DNA of 64,000 nucleotides from Dyadobacter sp. UC 10 (GCF_008369915.1 NZ_VSRN01000001.1:5638501-5702500), one strand, 5' to 3'; positions 18,149 to 26,714 are shown, counted from the stretch's first letter. The notes: generated from the sequence alone by a model not told the origin. Translations and numbers: made by a program.

Positions 18149-18521
18149 TTAGAAAATGTTTAGTTAGTTAATGGATTGATTTTGAGACTCGTTCGCTCTA
18201 ATACAATGCGAAAAGCACACTGATTTCGACTGCAAAAAAATGCCACCTGGCTTGAAGTAAGTTGGATGGAGATCAGAAGAGAACTTGCGCGAAGATATTA
18301 AAGAAGCAAGCAATATCAGGGCTACGTAAATCAAATTTTATTATGCGGATCCGGACGTATATGAGCAACATAAACAAATTGCAACTGCTTGTAGTAGACA
18401 TTATGAGAACCGATAAAAAAGTTATGTCGCAGGCTTTTCTTGTCCTAGTTCAATGCTTTGCCCTGGCCTGAGGTGGTAGCTTTGTATCATTAAAACGAAG
18501 CAGATCTAAACAAATAAGAAA
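18149..18521 (+). other. 373-bp divergent intergenic region with one candidate promoter
   Basis: This gap separates the divergent SGNH esterase and dioxygenase genes. A 69-codon frame at 18262-18471 has no start signal or protein-like composition and was not accepted. The only clear feature is the promoter-like sequence at 18458-18484. Confidence 0.6.
18458..18484 (+). promoter_or_regulatory. Candidate Bacteroidota-type promoter of the dioxygenase operon
   Basis: TTG at 18458-18460, a 16-bp spacer and TAGCTTTG at 18477-18484 match the TTG / TAnnTTTG consensus with a spacer one base short of the usual 17-23. The predicted start site is about 30 bp before the ATG at 18522. Confidence 0.5.
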
Positions 18522-19460
18522 ATGGAAAATACGATCAACGGCATTCATCACATTACTGCAATTGCAGGAGACGCCAAAAAAAACTACGATTTTTATACCC
18601 GCATTCTGGGATTGAGAATGGTCAAAAAAACCGTGAATTTTGATGATCCTAATACGTATCATTTTTATTACGGTGACGAAAACGGTACACCGGGCACAAT
18701 CCTGACATTCTTCCCCTGGGGCAGTCAAATGCCGGCGGGCAGGAGAGGGACCCGCCAGGTCACAGAGATTGGTTATGCCGTACCGGAAGGCAGTCTGGAT
18801 TTTTGGGTTAAAAGATTTGAGGCCAATGGGGTGACCTATAACAAGGCAGCTGAAAAGTTTGGTGAGCAATATCTGACCTTCCTTGATCCCGACGGTTTGA
18901 AATTTGAGTTGACTGTTCCAAAAACACCGGATAGCAGGACTCCCTGGGAAACTGACGAGGTTAAGGCCGAGCATGCAACCCGCGGCTTTCATCATGTCAC
19001 GATCACCAGCAATAAAATCGAGGAAACTGCGAAAATTCTGACTAATATATTTGGGTACCGTTTGCTTGAACAGCACGTCAACAGATATCGTTTTGTCACC
19101 GACGCAGTTGAAAATGCGGCGATTGTTGATCTGGTCGAGGCACCTGGCGAGAGGGCCGGGCATGTGGCAGCGGGCTCAGTTCATCATGTGGCTTTCAGGG
19201 TAGCTAACGATGATATTTTAATGGAATTCAGGAAAAAAGTGCTGGAAGCCGGTCATCAGATCACTGATAAGATTGACAGAAATTACTTCTATTCGCTTTA
19301 TTTCCGTGAACCGGGTGGTGTACTTTTTGAAATAGCAAGCGATAATCCAGGCTTTGCAACAGACGAAACCGTGGAAGAGCTTGGTTCAGGGTTGATGCTT
19401 CCGCCGCAATACGAATCAAGAAGAGCAAAAATCGAAGCTGTACTCCCAAAACTGATTTAA
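18522..19460 (+). CDS. Ring-cleaving extradiol-type dioxygenase (MhqO-like, glyoxalase fold)
   Basis: A 312-residue cytosolic protein with two vicinal-oxygen-chelate modules. The first starts N-G-I-H-H-I-T-A-I-A-G-D, the second G-F-H-H-V-T-I-T-S, and later S-V-H-H-V-A-F-R-V and L-F-E-I-A-S-D provide the metal His and Glu region. The length and the FYTRILGLRMVKKTVNFDDP motif match the MhqA/MhqO/MhqE family, which handles hydroquinones and catechols in Bacillus. It overlaps the following hydrolase gene by one base (TAATG), so the two are translationally coupled, as mhqO and mhqD functions are linked in Bacillus. A quinone or electrophile stress role is inferred. Confidence 0.9.
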   Translation: MENTINGIHHITAIAGDAKKNYDFYTRILGLRMVKKTVNFDDPNTYHFYYGDENGTPGTILTFFPWGSQMPAGRRGTRQVTEIGYAVPEGSLDFWVKRFEANGVTYNKAAEKFGEQYLTFLDPDGLKFELTVPKTPDSRTPWETDEVKAEHATRGFHHVTITSNKIEETAKILTNIFGYRLLEQHVNRYRFVTDAVENAAIVDLVEAPGERAGHVAAGSVHHVAFRVANDDILMEFRKKVLEAGHQITDKIDRNYFYSLYFREPGGVLFEIASDNPGFATDETVEELGSGLMLPPQYESRRAKIEAVLPKLI

Positions 19461-20086
19461 TGATGTACACGCATAATCTGAATATCCTTGAAGCAGGAGT
19501 TCCACTGGCAGAGGCCAAAAAAGCGATCATATTGCTTCACGGACGGGGCGGCTCGGCGCAGGATATTATTTCCCTGCGCCGGAACCTGAATCTGGACGAA
19601 ATGGCAATCCTGGCGCCTCAGGCAACTAATAACAGTTGGTATCCATACAGTTTCATGGTTCCTGCAATTCAAAATCAGCCTGCGCTGGACTCGGCGCTGG
19701 AAGTGGTGGGCAAGGCAGTGGCGGCGGCCGAGGCGAGCGGAATACCGGCAGAAAGTATTTACCTGGCCGGGTTTTCTCAGGGGGCCTGCCTGAGTCTGGA
19801 ATACGTGGCACGCAACGCCAAACGGTATGGAGGCGTGATTGCCTTTACGGGCGGGCTGATCGGCGAAATACTGGATGAAAGCAATTACACCGGTGATTTT
19901 GCCAATACGCCGGTGTTCGTCTCTACGGGCGATCCCGATCCGCACGTTCCGGTTTCGCGGGTGAAAGAAAGCATTGCGGTTTTAGAGCGACTGAATGCAT
20001 TTGTAACCTATAACATTTATCCAGGCAGGGCGCACACCATCCTGCCCGGCGAAATCAAGCTTGCTAACCAGCATATACTTGCCTGA
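19460..20086 (+). CDS. Phospholipase/carboxylesterase family hydrolase (MhqD-like)
   Basis: A 208-residue alpha/beta hydrolase. The oxyanion loop is ILLHGRGGSAQD, the nucleophile elbow is L-A-G-F-S-Q-G-A, the Asp is in VSTGDPDPHVP, and the His is in Y-P-G-R-A-H-T-I. The size and motifs match the phospholipase/carboxylesterase family that includes Bacillus MhqD. The gene overlaps the dioxygenase stop by one base. A terminator lies 17 bp downstream, so the operon is these two genes. It probably hydrolyses an ester or ring-cleavage product in the same detoxification route. Confidence 0.9.
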   Translation: MMYTHNLNILEAGVPLAEAKKAIILLHGRGGSAQDIISLRRNLNLDEMAILAPQATNNSWYPYSFMVPAIQNQPALDSALEVVGKAVAAAEASGIPAESIYLAGFSQGACLSLEYVARNAKRYGGVIAFTGGLIGEILDESNYTGDFANTPVFVSTGDPDPHVPVSRVKESIAVLERLNAFVTYNIYPGRAHTILPGEIKLANQHILA

Positions 20087-20103
20087 TATATGTTTCCTGA
20101 ATT

Positions 20104-20135
20104 ACCCGGCCTTTTGATTAAAGGCCGGGTTTTTT
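20104..20135 (+). terminator. Rho-independent terminator of the dioxygenase-hydrolase operon
   Basis: Perfect 11-bp stem acccggccttt / aaaggccgggt with a 5-nt loop and a T6 tract. The last T of the tract is also the first base of a -7 promoter element for the next gene. Confidence 0.93.
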
Positions 20136-20142
20136 ACTTTTG
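20114..20142 (+). promoter_or_regulatory. Candidate promoter embedded in the upstream terminator
   Basis: TTG at 20114-20116 (in the hairpin stem and loop), an 18-bp spacer and TACTTTTG at 20135-20142 match the Bacteroidota -33/-7 consensus well. The expected transcription start falls at about 20147-20150, on the annotated ATG of the Crp/Fnr gene (20148). Confidence 0.5.
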
Positions 20143-20147
20143 GGGCA

Positions 20148-20744
20148 ATGGAACAGAAAAACGGCATGTTTGAAAAAATCAATGATTATGCATTGCGCTG
20201 CATGCATTTTTCGGCTCAGGACCTGGAATTTTTTGATTCCTTACTTCAATACAAAACATTTCCAAAGAAGACATTCCTGTTGCTGGAAGGCGAGGTTTGT
20301 CAATTTGAAGCATACATTCTCAAAGGTTGCATACGTACCTATTACATCGATGGGACGGGTGCGGAGGTGACACTTCAGTTTGCGATTGAAGACTGGTGGG
20401 TAAGTGACATCACAAGTTTCCAGAACCAGACGCCAAGCCATGTGTACATTGAAACACTGGAAGATTGCCAGGTGCTCCTGCTTACGCCGGAAAGTAAGGA
20501 GACGCTGCTGACAGAAGTTTCCGGTTTTGAACGGATGTTCCGGCTAATGGTGCAACGGAACCTGGCGCAGACGCAGGAGAGGCTGTTTCGGACGATCTCA
20601 ACAAGTGCAGTTGAAAAATATCTTGATTTTCTTAACCGTTACCCCACCATTCCCCAACGTGTAGCCCAGCATTATATCGCTTCATATCTTGGATTTTCGC
20701 CTGAATTCCTGAGTAAGGTAAGAAGAAAACTCAGCGCCAGGTAA
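20148..20744 (+). CDS. Crp/Fnr-family transcriptional regulator
   Basis: A 198-residue protein. The cyclic-nucleotide-binding-like beta-roll spans about residues 25-115 (FPKKTFLLLEGEVCQFEAYILKG), without the Arg-Ser cAMP phosphate cassette of true CRP. A long dimerisation helix and a C-terminal helical part follow (Q-R-V-A-Q-H-Y-I-A-S-Y-L-G-F-S-P-E-F-L-S-K-V-R-R-K). It belongs to the large Cytophagales group of ligand-orphan Crp/Fnr proteins; there is no Fe-S cysteine cluster. The likely promoter predicts a transcript that starts at this ATG, so either the mRNA is leaderless or translation starts at Met7 (20166). It may regulate the preceding quinone-stress pair, which is only a positional inference. 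Confidence 0.88.
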   Translation: MEQKNGMFEKINDYALRCMHFSAQDLEFFDSLLQYKTFPKKTFLLLEGEVCQFEAYILKGCIRTYYIDGTGAEVTLQFAIEDWWVSDITSFQNQTPSHVYIETLEDCQVLLLTPESKETLLTEVSGFERMFRLMVQRNLAQTQERLFRTISTSAVEKYLDFLNRYPTIPQRVAQHYIASYLGFSPEFLSKVRRKLSAR

Positions 20745-20876
20745 GGCCCTTTTCGGTAGAACGGACCGATTTTGAATATACGGCGCAAAAAGCTCCACAA
20801 ATCCTGACCTGCTGCCTTGGGTGTCGAAGTATCAGGCATTGGAATGATTGTTTTTGGACAGGAGGCATAACCAATC

Positions 20877-21350
20877 ATGAAGATAGTCATGGCACAAAAT
20901 TCAGAAATTGTAGAAGTACTGAATGATCTTATATTAATCAATAACGATCGTATAGAAGGGTATAAAAAGGCATCTGATGAAACAGATGCTTCCGATACAG
21001 ACCTTAAATCGCTTTTCAGCAACCTTGCTGATCATAGCAGGCAAAACGTATCCGAGCTGACCACCGAGGTCAATGCCCTGGGTGGCGAGCCGGCAACCGG
21101 AACAATGGTATCAGGTAAAATATATCGGGCCTGGATGGATATCAAGTCCGCATTCACCAGTGAAAACAGGCAGACTGCGCTCGAAAATTCTGAATTTGGA
21201 GAAGATGCGGCGCAGAAAGCTTACGAATCCGCGCTGAAATCAGACGCACTTACGCCAGACCTGCGTTCGCTTATCACCAAACAAAAAGCCACTTTGAGAT
21301 CCGGCCACGACACAGTAAAGAGGTTGCGTGACGCTGAGAAGGTGCATTAA
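20877..21350 (+). CDS. DUF2383 / PA2169-family four-helix-bundle protein
   Basis: A 157-residue all-helical protein with the ferritin-like DUF2383 pattern: V-E-V-L-N-D-L-I-L-I-N-N-D-R-I-E-G-Y-K-K-A at the N-terminus, then D-L-K-S-L-F, H-S-R-Q-N-V-S-E-L and W-M-D-I-K-S-A-F. The ATG at 20877 is favoured over Met5 (20889) because GGAGG lies 11 bp upstream of it. The family is often induced by osmotic or oxidative stress in environmental bacteria; metal binding is not established. It is monocistronic and ends at a strong bidirectional terminator. Confidence 0.88.
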   Translation: MKIVMAQNSEIVEVLNDLILINNDRIEGYKKASDETDASDTDLKSLFSNLADHSRQNVSELTTEVNALGGEPATGTMVSGKIYRAWMDIKSAFTSENRQTALENSEFGEDAAQKAYESALKSDALTPDLRSLITKQKATLRSGHDTVKRLRDAEKVH

Positions 21351-21370
21351 TATTAAACTTCATCATCAAC

Positions 21371-21413
21371 AGACACAAAAAAGCCGGTTTTTCAAGCCGG
21401 CTTTTTTGTGTCT
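21371..21413. terminator. Bidirectional 17-bp perfect terminator hairpin
   Basis: Arms 21371-21387 and 21397-21413 are perfectly complementary, include A6 and T6 tracts, and sit between the converging DUF2383 and lipoprotein genes, so they can end both transcripts. Confidence 0.92.
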
Positions 21414-21450
21414 GGTTTAGTTTAGAATCCGCAACGAATGCGGAAAGTGA

Positions 21451-21735
21451 TCATTTTTTTGGTTCCGCGGGAAGATGGTCATCGTGTTTTACTTTCGTCG
21501 AATCGGCGTTGAGGTTGGATTGATTCGATGGATACCCAAGCGAATCGTCCTGATTATCCTCGCCGACTCCCAATGCTTTCCGGCTTTCAGCGCCGCTGCT
21601 ATCATTTGGCGTGGTTTCCGTAGCACTCCCTGACCCTGCGCTGCCTTCGCGGTCATCATTTTTCTTTCCGCAGGATGCGAAGAAAAGGCAAAAAGCCAAC
21701 CCGAGTAATGCACCTTTAGTTCTTATCTTTTTCAT
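21451..21735 (-). CDS. Small acidic lipoprotein, unknown function
   Basis: A 94-residue protein read from the ATG at 21735, where a lipoprotein signal (LLGLAFCLFFASC21) begins properly; the longer frame to 21840 would overlap the CinA-type gene and place the signal internally. The mature part is low-complexity and rich in Ser, Gly, Asp and Asn, probably disordered. Nothing identifies a family. It is the last gene downstream of the glucosidase and CinA-type genes and may be co-transcribed with them. Confidence 0.7.
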   Translation of the reverse strand: MKKIRTKGALLGLAFCLFFASCGKKNDDREGSAGSGSATETTPNDSSGAESRKALGVGEDNQDDSLGYPSNQSNLNADSTKVKHDDHLPAEPKK

Positions 21736-21787
21736 GATTTCAGTTTTTGTTGATGTAAGACTTGATTTAATAGTTTGCTTTTTGTTG

Positions 21788-22300
21788 CTAAATAAGTAAT
21801 TGATCATCAGTGTGTTGAAAATGTTTGGGTAGCTCGGCAAGAATCGCCTCCGCAGCCCTGTCGACGGCCTTCAGAACAATCTCTTCCGGATTTCCTTTAA
21901 AAACTTCCCGGATACCGATTGACTTTCCTTTTATATAGACATGCAAAAAGACAGTCCCGACAGGCTTCTCGGCTGTTTCGCTTCCTCCGGGGCAAGTGAG
22001 ACCAGTCACAGCCATGTGAATATCCGCGGGTATGAAGGTCTGAAGGCGATGGGCCAGTTCCTGCGTTACCTCAGCGCTTTCCGGTGTGAACGTCCGGATC
22101 ATATCAGCTGGCACGTGGAGAATAGTTTGCTTCAAAAAGGCATCATAGCAAACCAGCCCGCCTTTCAATACAGTACCCGATTCGGAGCAAAGCGAAAATT
22201 CTGCGGAAAGGCGTCCTGCTGTTGCGCTTTCAGCAAATGCAATGCATAGTCCTCTTTCTGCCAATGCTTTACTGCATTCTTTTACAATTTCTGACGGCAT
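21788..22300 (-). CDS. CinA C-terminal-domain amidohydrolase (PncC type)
   Basis: A 170-residue protein that consists only of the CinA C-terminal domain, the NMN deamidase (PncC) type. Diagnostic motifs are FAESATAGRLSAEFS near the N-terminus, then V-L-K-G-G-L-V-C-Y, A-V-T-G-L-T-C-P-G-G and P-V-G-T-V-F-L-H-V. It is expected to recycle nicotinamide mononucleotide to nicotinate mononucleotide in the cytosol. The family usually has G-x-A/G-P-G-G at the catalytic loop; here it is L-T-C-P-G-G, with Cys in an unusual place. It starts 23 bp after the glucosidase stop, so co-transcription is likely. Confidence 0.88.
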   Translation of the reverse strand: MPSEIVKECSKALAERGLCIAFAESATAGRLSAEFSLCSESGTVLKGGLVCYDAFLKQTILHVPADMIRTFTPESAEVTQELAHRLQTFIPADIHMAVTGLTCPGGSETAEKPVGTVFLHVYIKGKSIGIREVFKGNPEEIVLKAVDRAAEAILAELPKHFQHTDDQLLI

Positions 22301-22323
22301 ATCTGATCATTGAAAAGTGTATA

Positions 22324-23958
22324 CTACGATAGTTTAATAAGCAGCCCTTCGTCACCACTCAGGGTAATCACGTCCGATACGCTCATTCCGATCCGTTCCA
22401 TTTCAGTGCCTAGAATGACAGTCCCCGAATGGTTTCCTGTGCGTGGTTTGAAATAACCCGGACGGTGGCTGAGGTTGAGAATGATCAGAAATTTTTCATC
22501 CCCAAATTCCCTGATATAAGATATGAGCTGCTGGTCAGAATAGCAGGGGCTATAAGCTCCCACATTCAGGGCTGCGTATTCTTTTCTCGCTGCAATCAGT
22601 TTATGATAAAATGAAAGCATCGAATGAGGGTCATTTCGCTGGTTATCAACATTTTCTCGCCCGGAATTGTAAGGAAGCCGGAGCCACGGCTTATGTTTCG
22701 AAAACCCGCTGTGGATTTCATTGCTCCATTGCATTGGTGTACGGGCCGGGTCGCGGCTCACATTCAGGTCCGGCATATTCAGCCCCTGTGGATCCACGAT
22801 TTCATCCATCGGAATGGGTACATCCCGCATACAAATTTCATCACCGTAATAAATTGTCGGTGTGCCGCGCAGCGTCAACAGCATCATAGCGGCCACTTTT
22901 GCCTGAGCCCGGCCTACACGGCTTGCAATGCGGGGCTTATCATGATTGCCGAGGACCCAGTTGGGCCAGCCCCCCGTAGGCAGTGCTCCTTCGTATTCAT
23001 CGATGGCCATCGCAATTTGCGGGGCATCCCAGGGAAGGGTGAGCAGTTGAAAATTAAATGGCAAATGTGCCCCCCGGTTATTTTGACCGTAATATGTTAC
23101 AAGCTTATGAATGGGCAGGTAGATCTCGCCTATCAGGACACGCTCATCGTACTCATCCACAAGCTCCCGCATCATGCGGACGATCGCGTGAACTTCCGGC
23201 TGATCGGTAGAATAAACCGGGTTATAATGGTCGTAAATGAGATCTTTCGCGTCATAGGGAGAATTTGGCGCAGGAGGATTATCGCGCAGTTGACTGTCTT
23301 TGATCATGTGCCACATCACATCCACGCGGAAGCCGTCAATCCCCTTATCAAGCCAGAAACGCATTACATCCAGCATGACCTGCTGAACTTCCGGGTTTCG
23401 CCAGTTCAGATCGGGCTGTTCTTTCAAAAACGCGTGGTAATAGTATTGGCTTGTTTTCTCGTCCCATTCCCAGGCGTGGCCCCCAAAAACGCTGAGCCAA
23501 TTATTGGGCAGTTCTCCATTTTCGCCTCCGTCGTGCCAGATGTACCAGTCGCGTTTTGGGTTATCGCGGGATGAGCGGCTTTCCAGGAACCACGGATGCT
23601 GGTCGGAAGAATGATTCGGGACCAGGTCGAGGAGCAGCTTCATTCCCCGGCTATGTACCTCTTTCAGTAACCCGTCAAAATCTTCCATTGTACCGAAAAG
23701 CGGGTGAATGCCGCGGTAGTCGGAAATATCATATCCAAAATCCGCCATCGGGGAAGGATATACCGGTGAAAGCCAGATGCAATCTATTCCCAACCATTGC
23801 AGGTAGTCGAGCCTGCTGATAATACCTTTCAGGTCGCCGATACCGTCACCATCCGAATCCTGGAAAGAGCGCGGATATATCTGATATATTACCCCGTGCT
23901 GCCACCACAGGTATCTGGTTTCTTCGGGTGTCTCATTCATGGTTTGTTCCACAATCAT
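22324..23958 (-). CDS. GH13 alpha-glucosidase / oligo-1,6-glucosidase type
   Basis: A 544-residue TIM-barrel hydrolase without a signal peptide, so cytosolic. The N-terminus has WWQHGVIYQIYPRSFQDSDG followed by G-D-G-I-G-D-L-K-G, typical of GH13 subfamilies that include oligo-1,6-glucosidase, alpha-glucosidase and trehalulose synthase. Catalytic residues by motif are D213 (G-F-R-V-D-V), E278 (L-I-G-E-I-Y) and D340 (G-N-H-D-K). An all-beta C domain ends the protein. Two start sites are possible, 23958 and 23940. It is likely to act on maltose- or isomaltose-type oligosaccharides taken up by the cell; no transporter is adjacent. Confidence 0.92.
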   Translation of the reverse strand: MIVEQTMNETPEETRYLWWQHGVIYQIYPRSFQDSDGDGIGDLKGIISRLDYLQWLGIDCIWLSPVYPSPMADFGYDISDYRGIHPLFGTMEDFDGLLKEVHSRGMKLLLDLVPNHSSDQHPWFLESRSSRDNPKRDWYIWHDGGENGELPNNWLSVFGGHAWEWDEKTSQYYYHAFLKEQPDLNWRNPEVQQVMLDVMRFWLDKGIDGFRVDVMWHMIKDSQLRDNPPAPNSPYDAKDLIYDHYNPVYSTDQPEVHAIVRMMRELVDEYDERVLIGEIYLPIHKLVTYYGQNNRGAHLPFNFQLLTLPWDAPQIAMAIDEYEGALPTGGWPNWVLGNHDKPRIASRVGRAQAKVAAMMLLTLRGTPTIYYGDEICMRDVPIPMDEIVDPQGLNMPDLNVSRDPARTPMQWSNEIHSGFSKHKPWLRLPYNSGRENVDNQRNDPHSMLSFYHKLIAARKEYAALNVGAYSPCYSDQQLISYIREFGDEKFLIILNLSHRPGYFKPRTGNHSGTVILGTEMERIGMSVSDVITLSGDEGLLIKLS

Positions 23959-24158
23959 GTCTTTGCTGTTTGGTCAATGATTTGATTTCGGCACTCAAAA
24001 ATCGCGCCTAACCGGTTTTGAAACGTTTTCGATTGACAACAACATGAGACAGGGATTTTGGGTGCTAGGAGAATGCAGAAAATCTTCCCGGCTCGAAGCC
24101 GCTTTATGGCATGGTTTTTAAACCGGCCTAAACATTCTTGATACGAAACTTTTTTAAA

Positions 24159-25124
24159 ATGGAACAAAAAGCGATTCAGCGGGATAAGTCCTATTTTGAG
24201 GTGGCGGAAGGGGTCTGGGGTTTGACGGATATGTTCACAAACGTATATATTGTCAAAAACGAATCGGATGGTTCGTGGGTCCTTATCGATGCCGGCTTAA
24301 AGACAGCGTATCCCAAGATCAAAAAAATGGCCGCGAGCCTCTTCGGGGAAAATGCGAAACCGGCCGCCATACTGCTCACCCATGGTCACTTTGATCATAC
24401 CGGATCCTTAAAGCGGCTGGCAGAAGAATGGAATGTACCAGTATATGCACACTATCTGGAGTTGCCTTATTTAACCGGCAAATCAGCGTATCCACCGCCA
24501 GATCCATCTGTGGGAGGTGGCTTGATGACCTATCTTTCGGAATTCTATCCAAAGCATCCGATTGATTTGACCGGACTTGTTGAGGCGTTTCCGGGTATTG
24601 ATGCCAGTGTTCCGTTTTTGCCCGACTGGACCTATATCCCAACGCCGGGACACGCTCCGGGGCACGTGAGTTTTTGGCGGGAAGGAGATAAAGTTCTGAT
24701 TGCCGGCGATGCATTTGTCACGACGACGCAAGAGTCCGTATTTTCAGTGCTCACCCAGAGCAAGATCATTTCAGGGCCGCCCAAATACTTCACCTGCGAC
24801 TGGTTAAAGGCTGAAAGCTCTGTGGAAACACTGGCATCATTGCTGCCGAATGTAGTTGCTACCGGGCACGGCAAGCCCCTTTCGGGAAAAGATATGCAGC
24901 AGGAATTGTTGGAGCTGGCTTATTATTTTCAACAACTCGCCGTACCCAAAAGAGGAAGATATATAATGTCGCCTGCGGTTACCGACAGCTCCGGAGTGGT
25001 TTCACTTCCGAAAGAAAGTTCGAATCCGGTAGAAATGTTGCTGACTGTGAGTGCAGTTGCGGCGGTCACAGCCTTAGGCTGGGCGCTGTTTTCCCGGTAT
25101 AAAATGCAAAAAAGTTATGTTTAA
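24159..25124 (+). CDS. MBL-fold metallo-hydrolase with C-terminal membrane segment
   Basis: A 321-residue protein starting at ATG 24159 (a TTG at 24138 would add seven residues). The metallo-beta-lactamase motif is L-L-T-H-G-H-F-D-H-T-G, followed by P-T-P-G-H-A-P-G-H and A-G-D-A-F-V-T, with the last metal His in V-A-T-G-H-G-K-P, so all five zinc/iron ligand blocks are present. The last about 30 residues include a transmembrane helix (VSAVAAVTALGWALF), so it may be tail-anchored with the enzyme in the cytosol. It is related to hydroxyacylglutathione-hydrolase-like or persulfide-dioxygenase-like families; substrate unknown. It diverges from the glucosidase gene. Confidence 0.88.
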   Translation: MEQKAIQRDKSYFEVAEGVWGLTDMFTNVYIVKNESDGSWVLIDAGLKTAYPKIKKMAASLFGENAKPAAILLTHGHFDHTGSLKRLAEEWNVPVYAHYLELPYLTGKSAYPPPDPSVGGGLMTYLSEFYPKHPIDLTGLVEAFPGIDASVPFLPDWTYIPTPGHAPGHVSFWREGDKVLIAGDAFVTTTQESVFSVLTQSKIISGPPKYFTCDWLKAESSVETLASLLPNVVATGHGKPLSGKDMQQELLELAYYFQQLAVPKRGRYIMSPAVTDSSGVVSLPKESSNPVEMLLTVSAVAAVTALGWALFSRYKMQKSYV

Positions 25125-25185
25125 AGTGAACTGGTGGATGCGGCTGACTTGTAGCCGTATCCAACCGACACTTTTCCCCAGTAAC

Positions 25186-25578
25186 CTATCCCTTGAATGT
25201 GGTAATCAGGATCTCGGAATTCTCCAGAGCCTGTATAGAATGGGCGAGGTGCGCGTGAAAAGTCATCATCTGCCCGGCACTGATGTAAAATATTCTTCCC
25301 TCCGTTTCTGCTTTTAGCTCTCCAGACAATACCTGGCAAGTCAGGCATTCATCGATTGCGTGATCATTCACAACAGCCCCGGCTCTCAGCGCAGCAACAA
25401 CCATCGTGATCTTATCCGATTTAAATACTGTGATCGCATTGCGGTCATTCTTTTCCCAGGATTTCTCTGATTTAAGCTGTTGCAGATACATGGGTATATC
25501 TGTGAAAACATAAGGAGCATTTAAGATCCTGTCTCCGTCGGGCCTGTTGGTAGTTGATTGGTTTGATTTGATTTCCAT
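25186..25578 (-). CDS. Cupin-domain protein
   Basis: A 130-residue single-domain cupin. The conserved first cupin motif is degenerate (AGAVVNDHAIDECLTCQVLSGEL), with one His and one Glu in the usual metal positions, and the second motif is G-Q-M-M-T-F-H-A-H-L-A-H-S. It is the small stand-alone type seen in Bacteroidota and may bind a metal; function unknown. It converges on the MBL-fold gene with a 61-bp gap and has 158 bp upstream before the response regulator. Confidence 0.82.
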   Translation of the reverse strand: MEIKSNQSTTNRPDGDRILNAPYVFTDIPMYLQQLKSEKSWEKNDRNAITVFKSDKITMVVAALRAGAVVNDHAIDECLTCQVLSGELKAETEGRIFYISAGQMMTFHAHLAHSIQALENSEILITTFKG

Positions 25579-25736
25579 TGAATTAGCTATTTAGAAAGTT
25601 CAGGTACCTGATTCGCTCAAAGTCTGTGCCAGTTAAGGGAAGGTAAAGTCGATCATTAATCTTGCGGGATAAAATTCTGCGTATATGGTATGGTTTTTGC
25701 TGTTTTTTGAATATAGCAATATAACTTTAAGTATTC

Positions 25737-26204
25737 ATGGACAAACGTGAAGTGTACCTGGTCGACGATTCAGCGGATCAACGACTTTTAATCCGCACTA
25801 TTTTCAAAGAATTTTTACCTAATTACCATGTCCGTTTTTTTCAGGGAGCCGCTGAACTTTACCAGTTCATGGTTCTGCAATCATCTCCCGAATATTCTGG
25901 CAGGCATCCAGGTTTGATTATTCTGGATTTACATATGCCTAACATTAACGGCTATGATCTATTACGCCTTGTTCGAAAAACCCCGGATAACCAGTATACA
26001 ATGTGGTCAACCCTGCCGATCATTATCCTCACAAACAGTTCCTCGGACCAGGATATTCAGAAATGCTATTCAGCCGGAGCCAACTCGTTTATAGTTAAAC
26101 CGGTAGAATTTGAAGAGCTTCGGTTCCTGATCGAGACGGTCTGTCACTACTGGATAGATTACAATTCCCAGCCCATGCCGGCGAGAAAAGAGAACATCAT
26201 TTAA
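25737..26204 (+). CDS. Stand-alone response regulator (receiver domain only)
   Basis: A 155-residue receiver protein. The acidic pocket is L-V-D-D-S-A-D, the phospho-acceptor Asp is in LIILDLHMPNING, the switch Thr in IIILTNSSSD, and the Lys in F-I-V-K-P-V. A long loop between beta-2 and beta-3 (about 45-58) makes it somewhat larger than usual. There is no output domain and no adjacent kinase. It is similar in type to the receiver at 5727, but the sequences are clearly different. Monocistronic. Confidence 0.92.
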   Translation: MDKREVYLVDDSADQRLLIRTIFKEFLPNYHVRFFQGAAELYQFMVLQSSPEYSGRHPGLIILDLHMPNINGYDLLRLVRKTPDNQYTMWSTLPIIILTNSSSDQDIQKCYSAGANSFIVKPVEFEELRFLIETVCHYWIDYNSQPMPARKENII

Positions 26205-26360
26205 TTGTACGAAGGGTTTAGCGGGATTTACATGGTCCGACAGGTGCTTTTACGCGCCAATTGTACCAAAAAATAAGAACGGCAGCCGTTCACTAAGTGA
26301 AAAAATCCAATTTGCGTATTCTATACCTTACTTTGGTACACAATCATAATTATAGAAGCT

Positions 26361-26714
26361 GTGGAAGACACTGACAGGGCAATTGGCGCCACCATTATAC
26401 TGATCTGCATGGTTGCGTACTCCATTTATTCCACTTTCCGCAAAAGACGCAGGGAAGAGAGAAAAAAGAAAATCCTCAAAGAAGGCGTGGAAGCTAATGC
26501 AACTGTATTGAAAATCGAACCTACCGGTGAGTACCTTAACAATCAGCCGGAGTTTCAGGTAAAAGTAAAAGTACAGTCTGCGCAAGGAAAAGAATTTGTG
26601 GCCGAAATGACCGAGGTACTGTCTTATTCCAGATACGAAGTGATACGGCAGGGAAGCAGTGTATTGGTAAAATATGATCCTGAATATGTCAGGAGGGCAA
26701 TTCTTTGCAATTAA
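26361..26714 (+). CDS. Small membrane protein, DUF3592-like
   Basis: A 117-residue protein with one N-terminal transmembrane helix (about 7-25), a strongly basic patch (F-R-K-R-R-R-E-E-R-K-K-K) and a beta-rich C-terminal domain (VEANATVLKIEPTG ... VLVKYDPEYVRRA). The pattern of a strand repeat ending in V-x-V-x-Y-D-P resembles DUF3592. It starts at GTG (26361); no better ATG exists. The orientation should place the domain in the cytosol by the positive-inside rule. Function unknown. Confidence 0.7.
   Translation: MEDTDRAIGATIILICMVAYSIYSTFRKRRREERKKKILKEGVEANATVLKIEPTGEYLNNQPEFQVKVKVQSAQGKEFVAEMTEVLSYSRYEVIRQGSSVLVKYDPEYVRRAILCN

Noticed and set aside
18262..18471. 69-codon frame upstream of the dioxygenase
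   Set aside because: It overlaps the predicted -33 of the next gene and has no start signal or protein-like composition.
18450..19163. 237-codon frame on the minus strand
   Set aside because: Antisense to the dioxygenase gene, whose vicinal-oxygen-chelate motifs are convincing.
22624..23574. 316-codon frame on the plus strand
   Set aside because: It lies antisense inside the GH13 glucosidase gene, whose catalytic motifs and length are clear; the frame is a shadow of its codon pattern.
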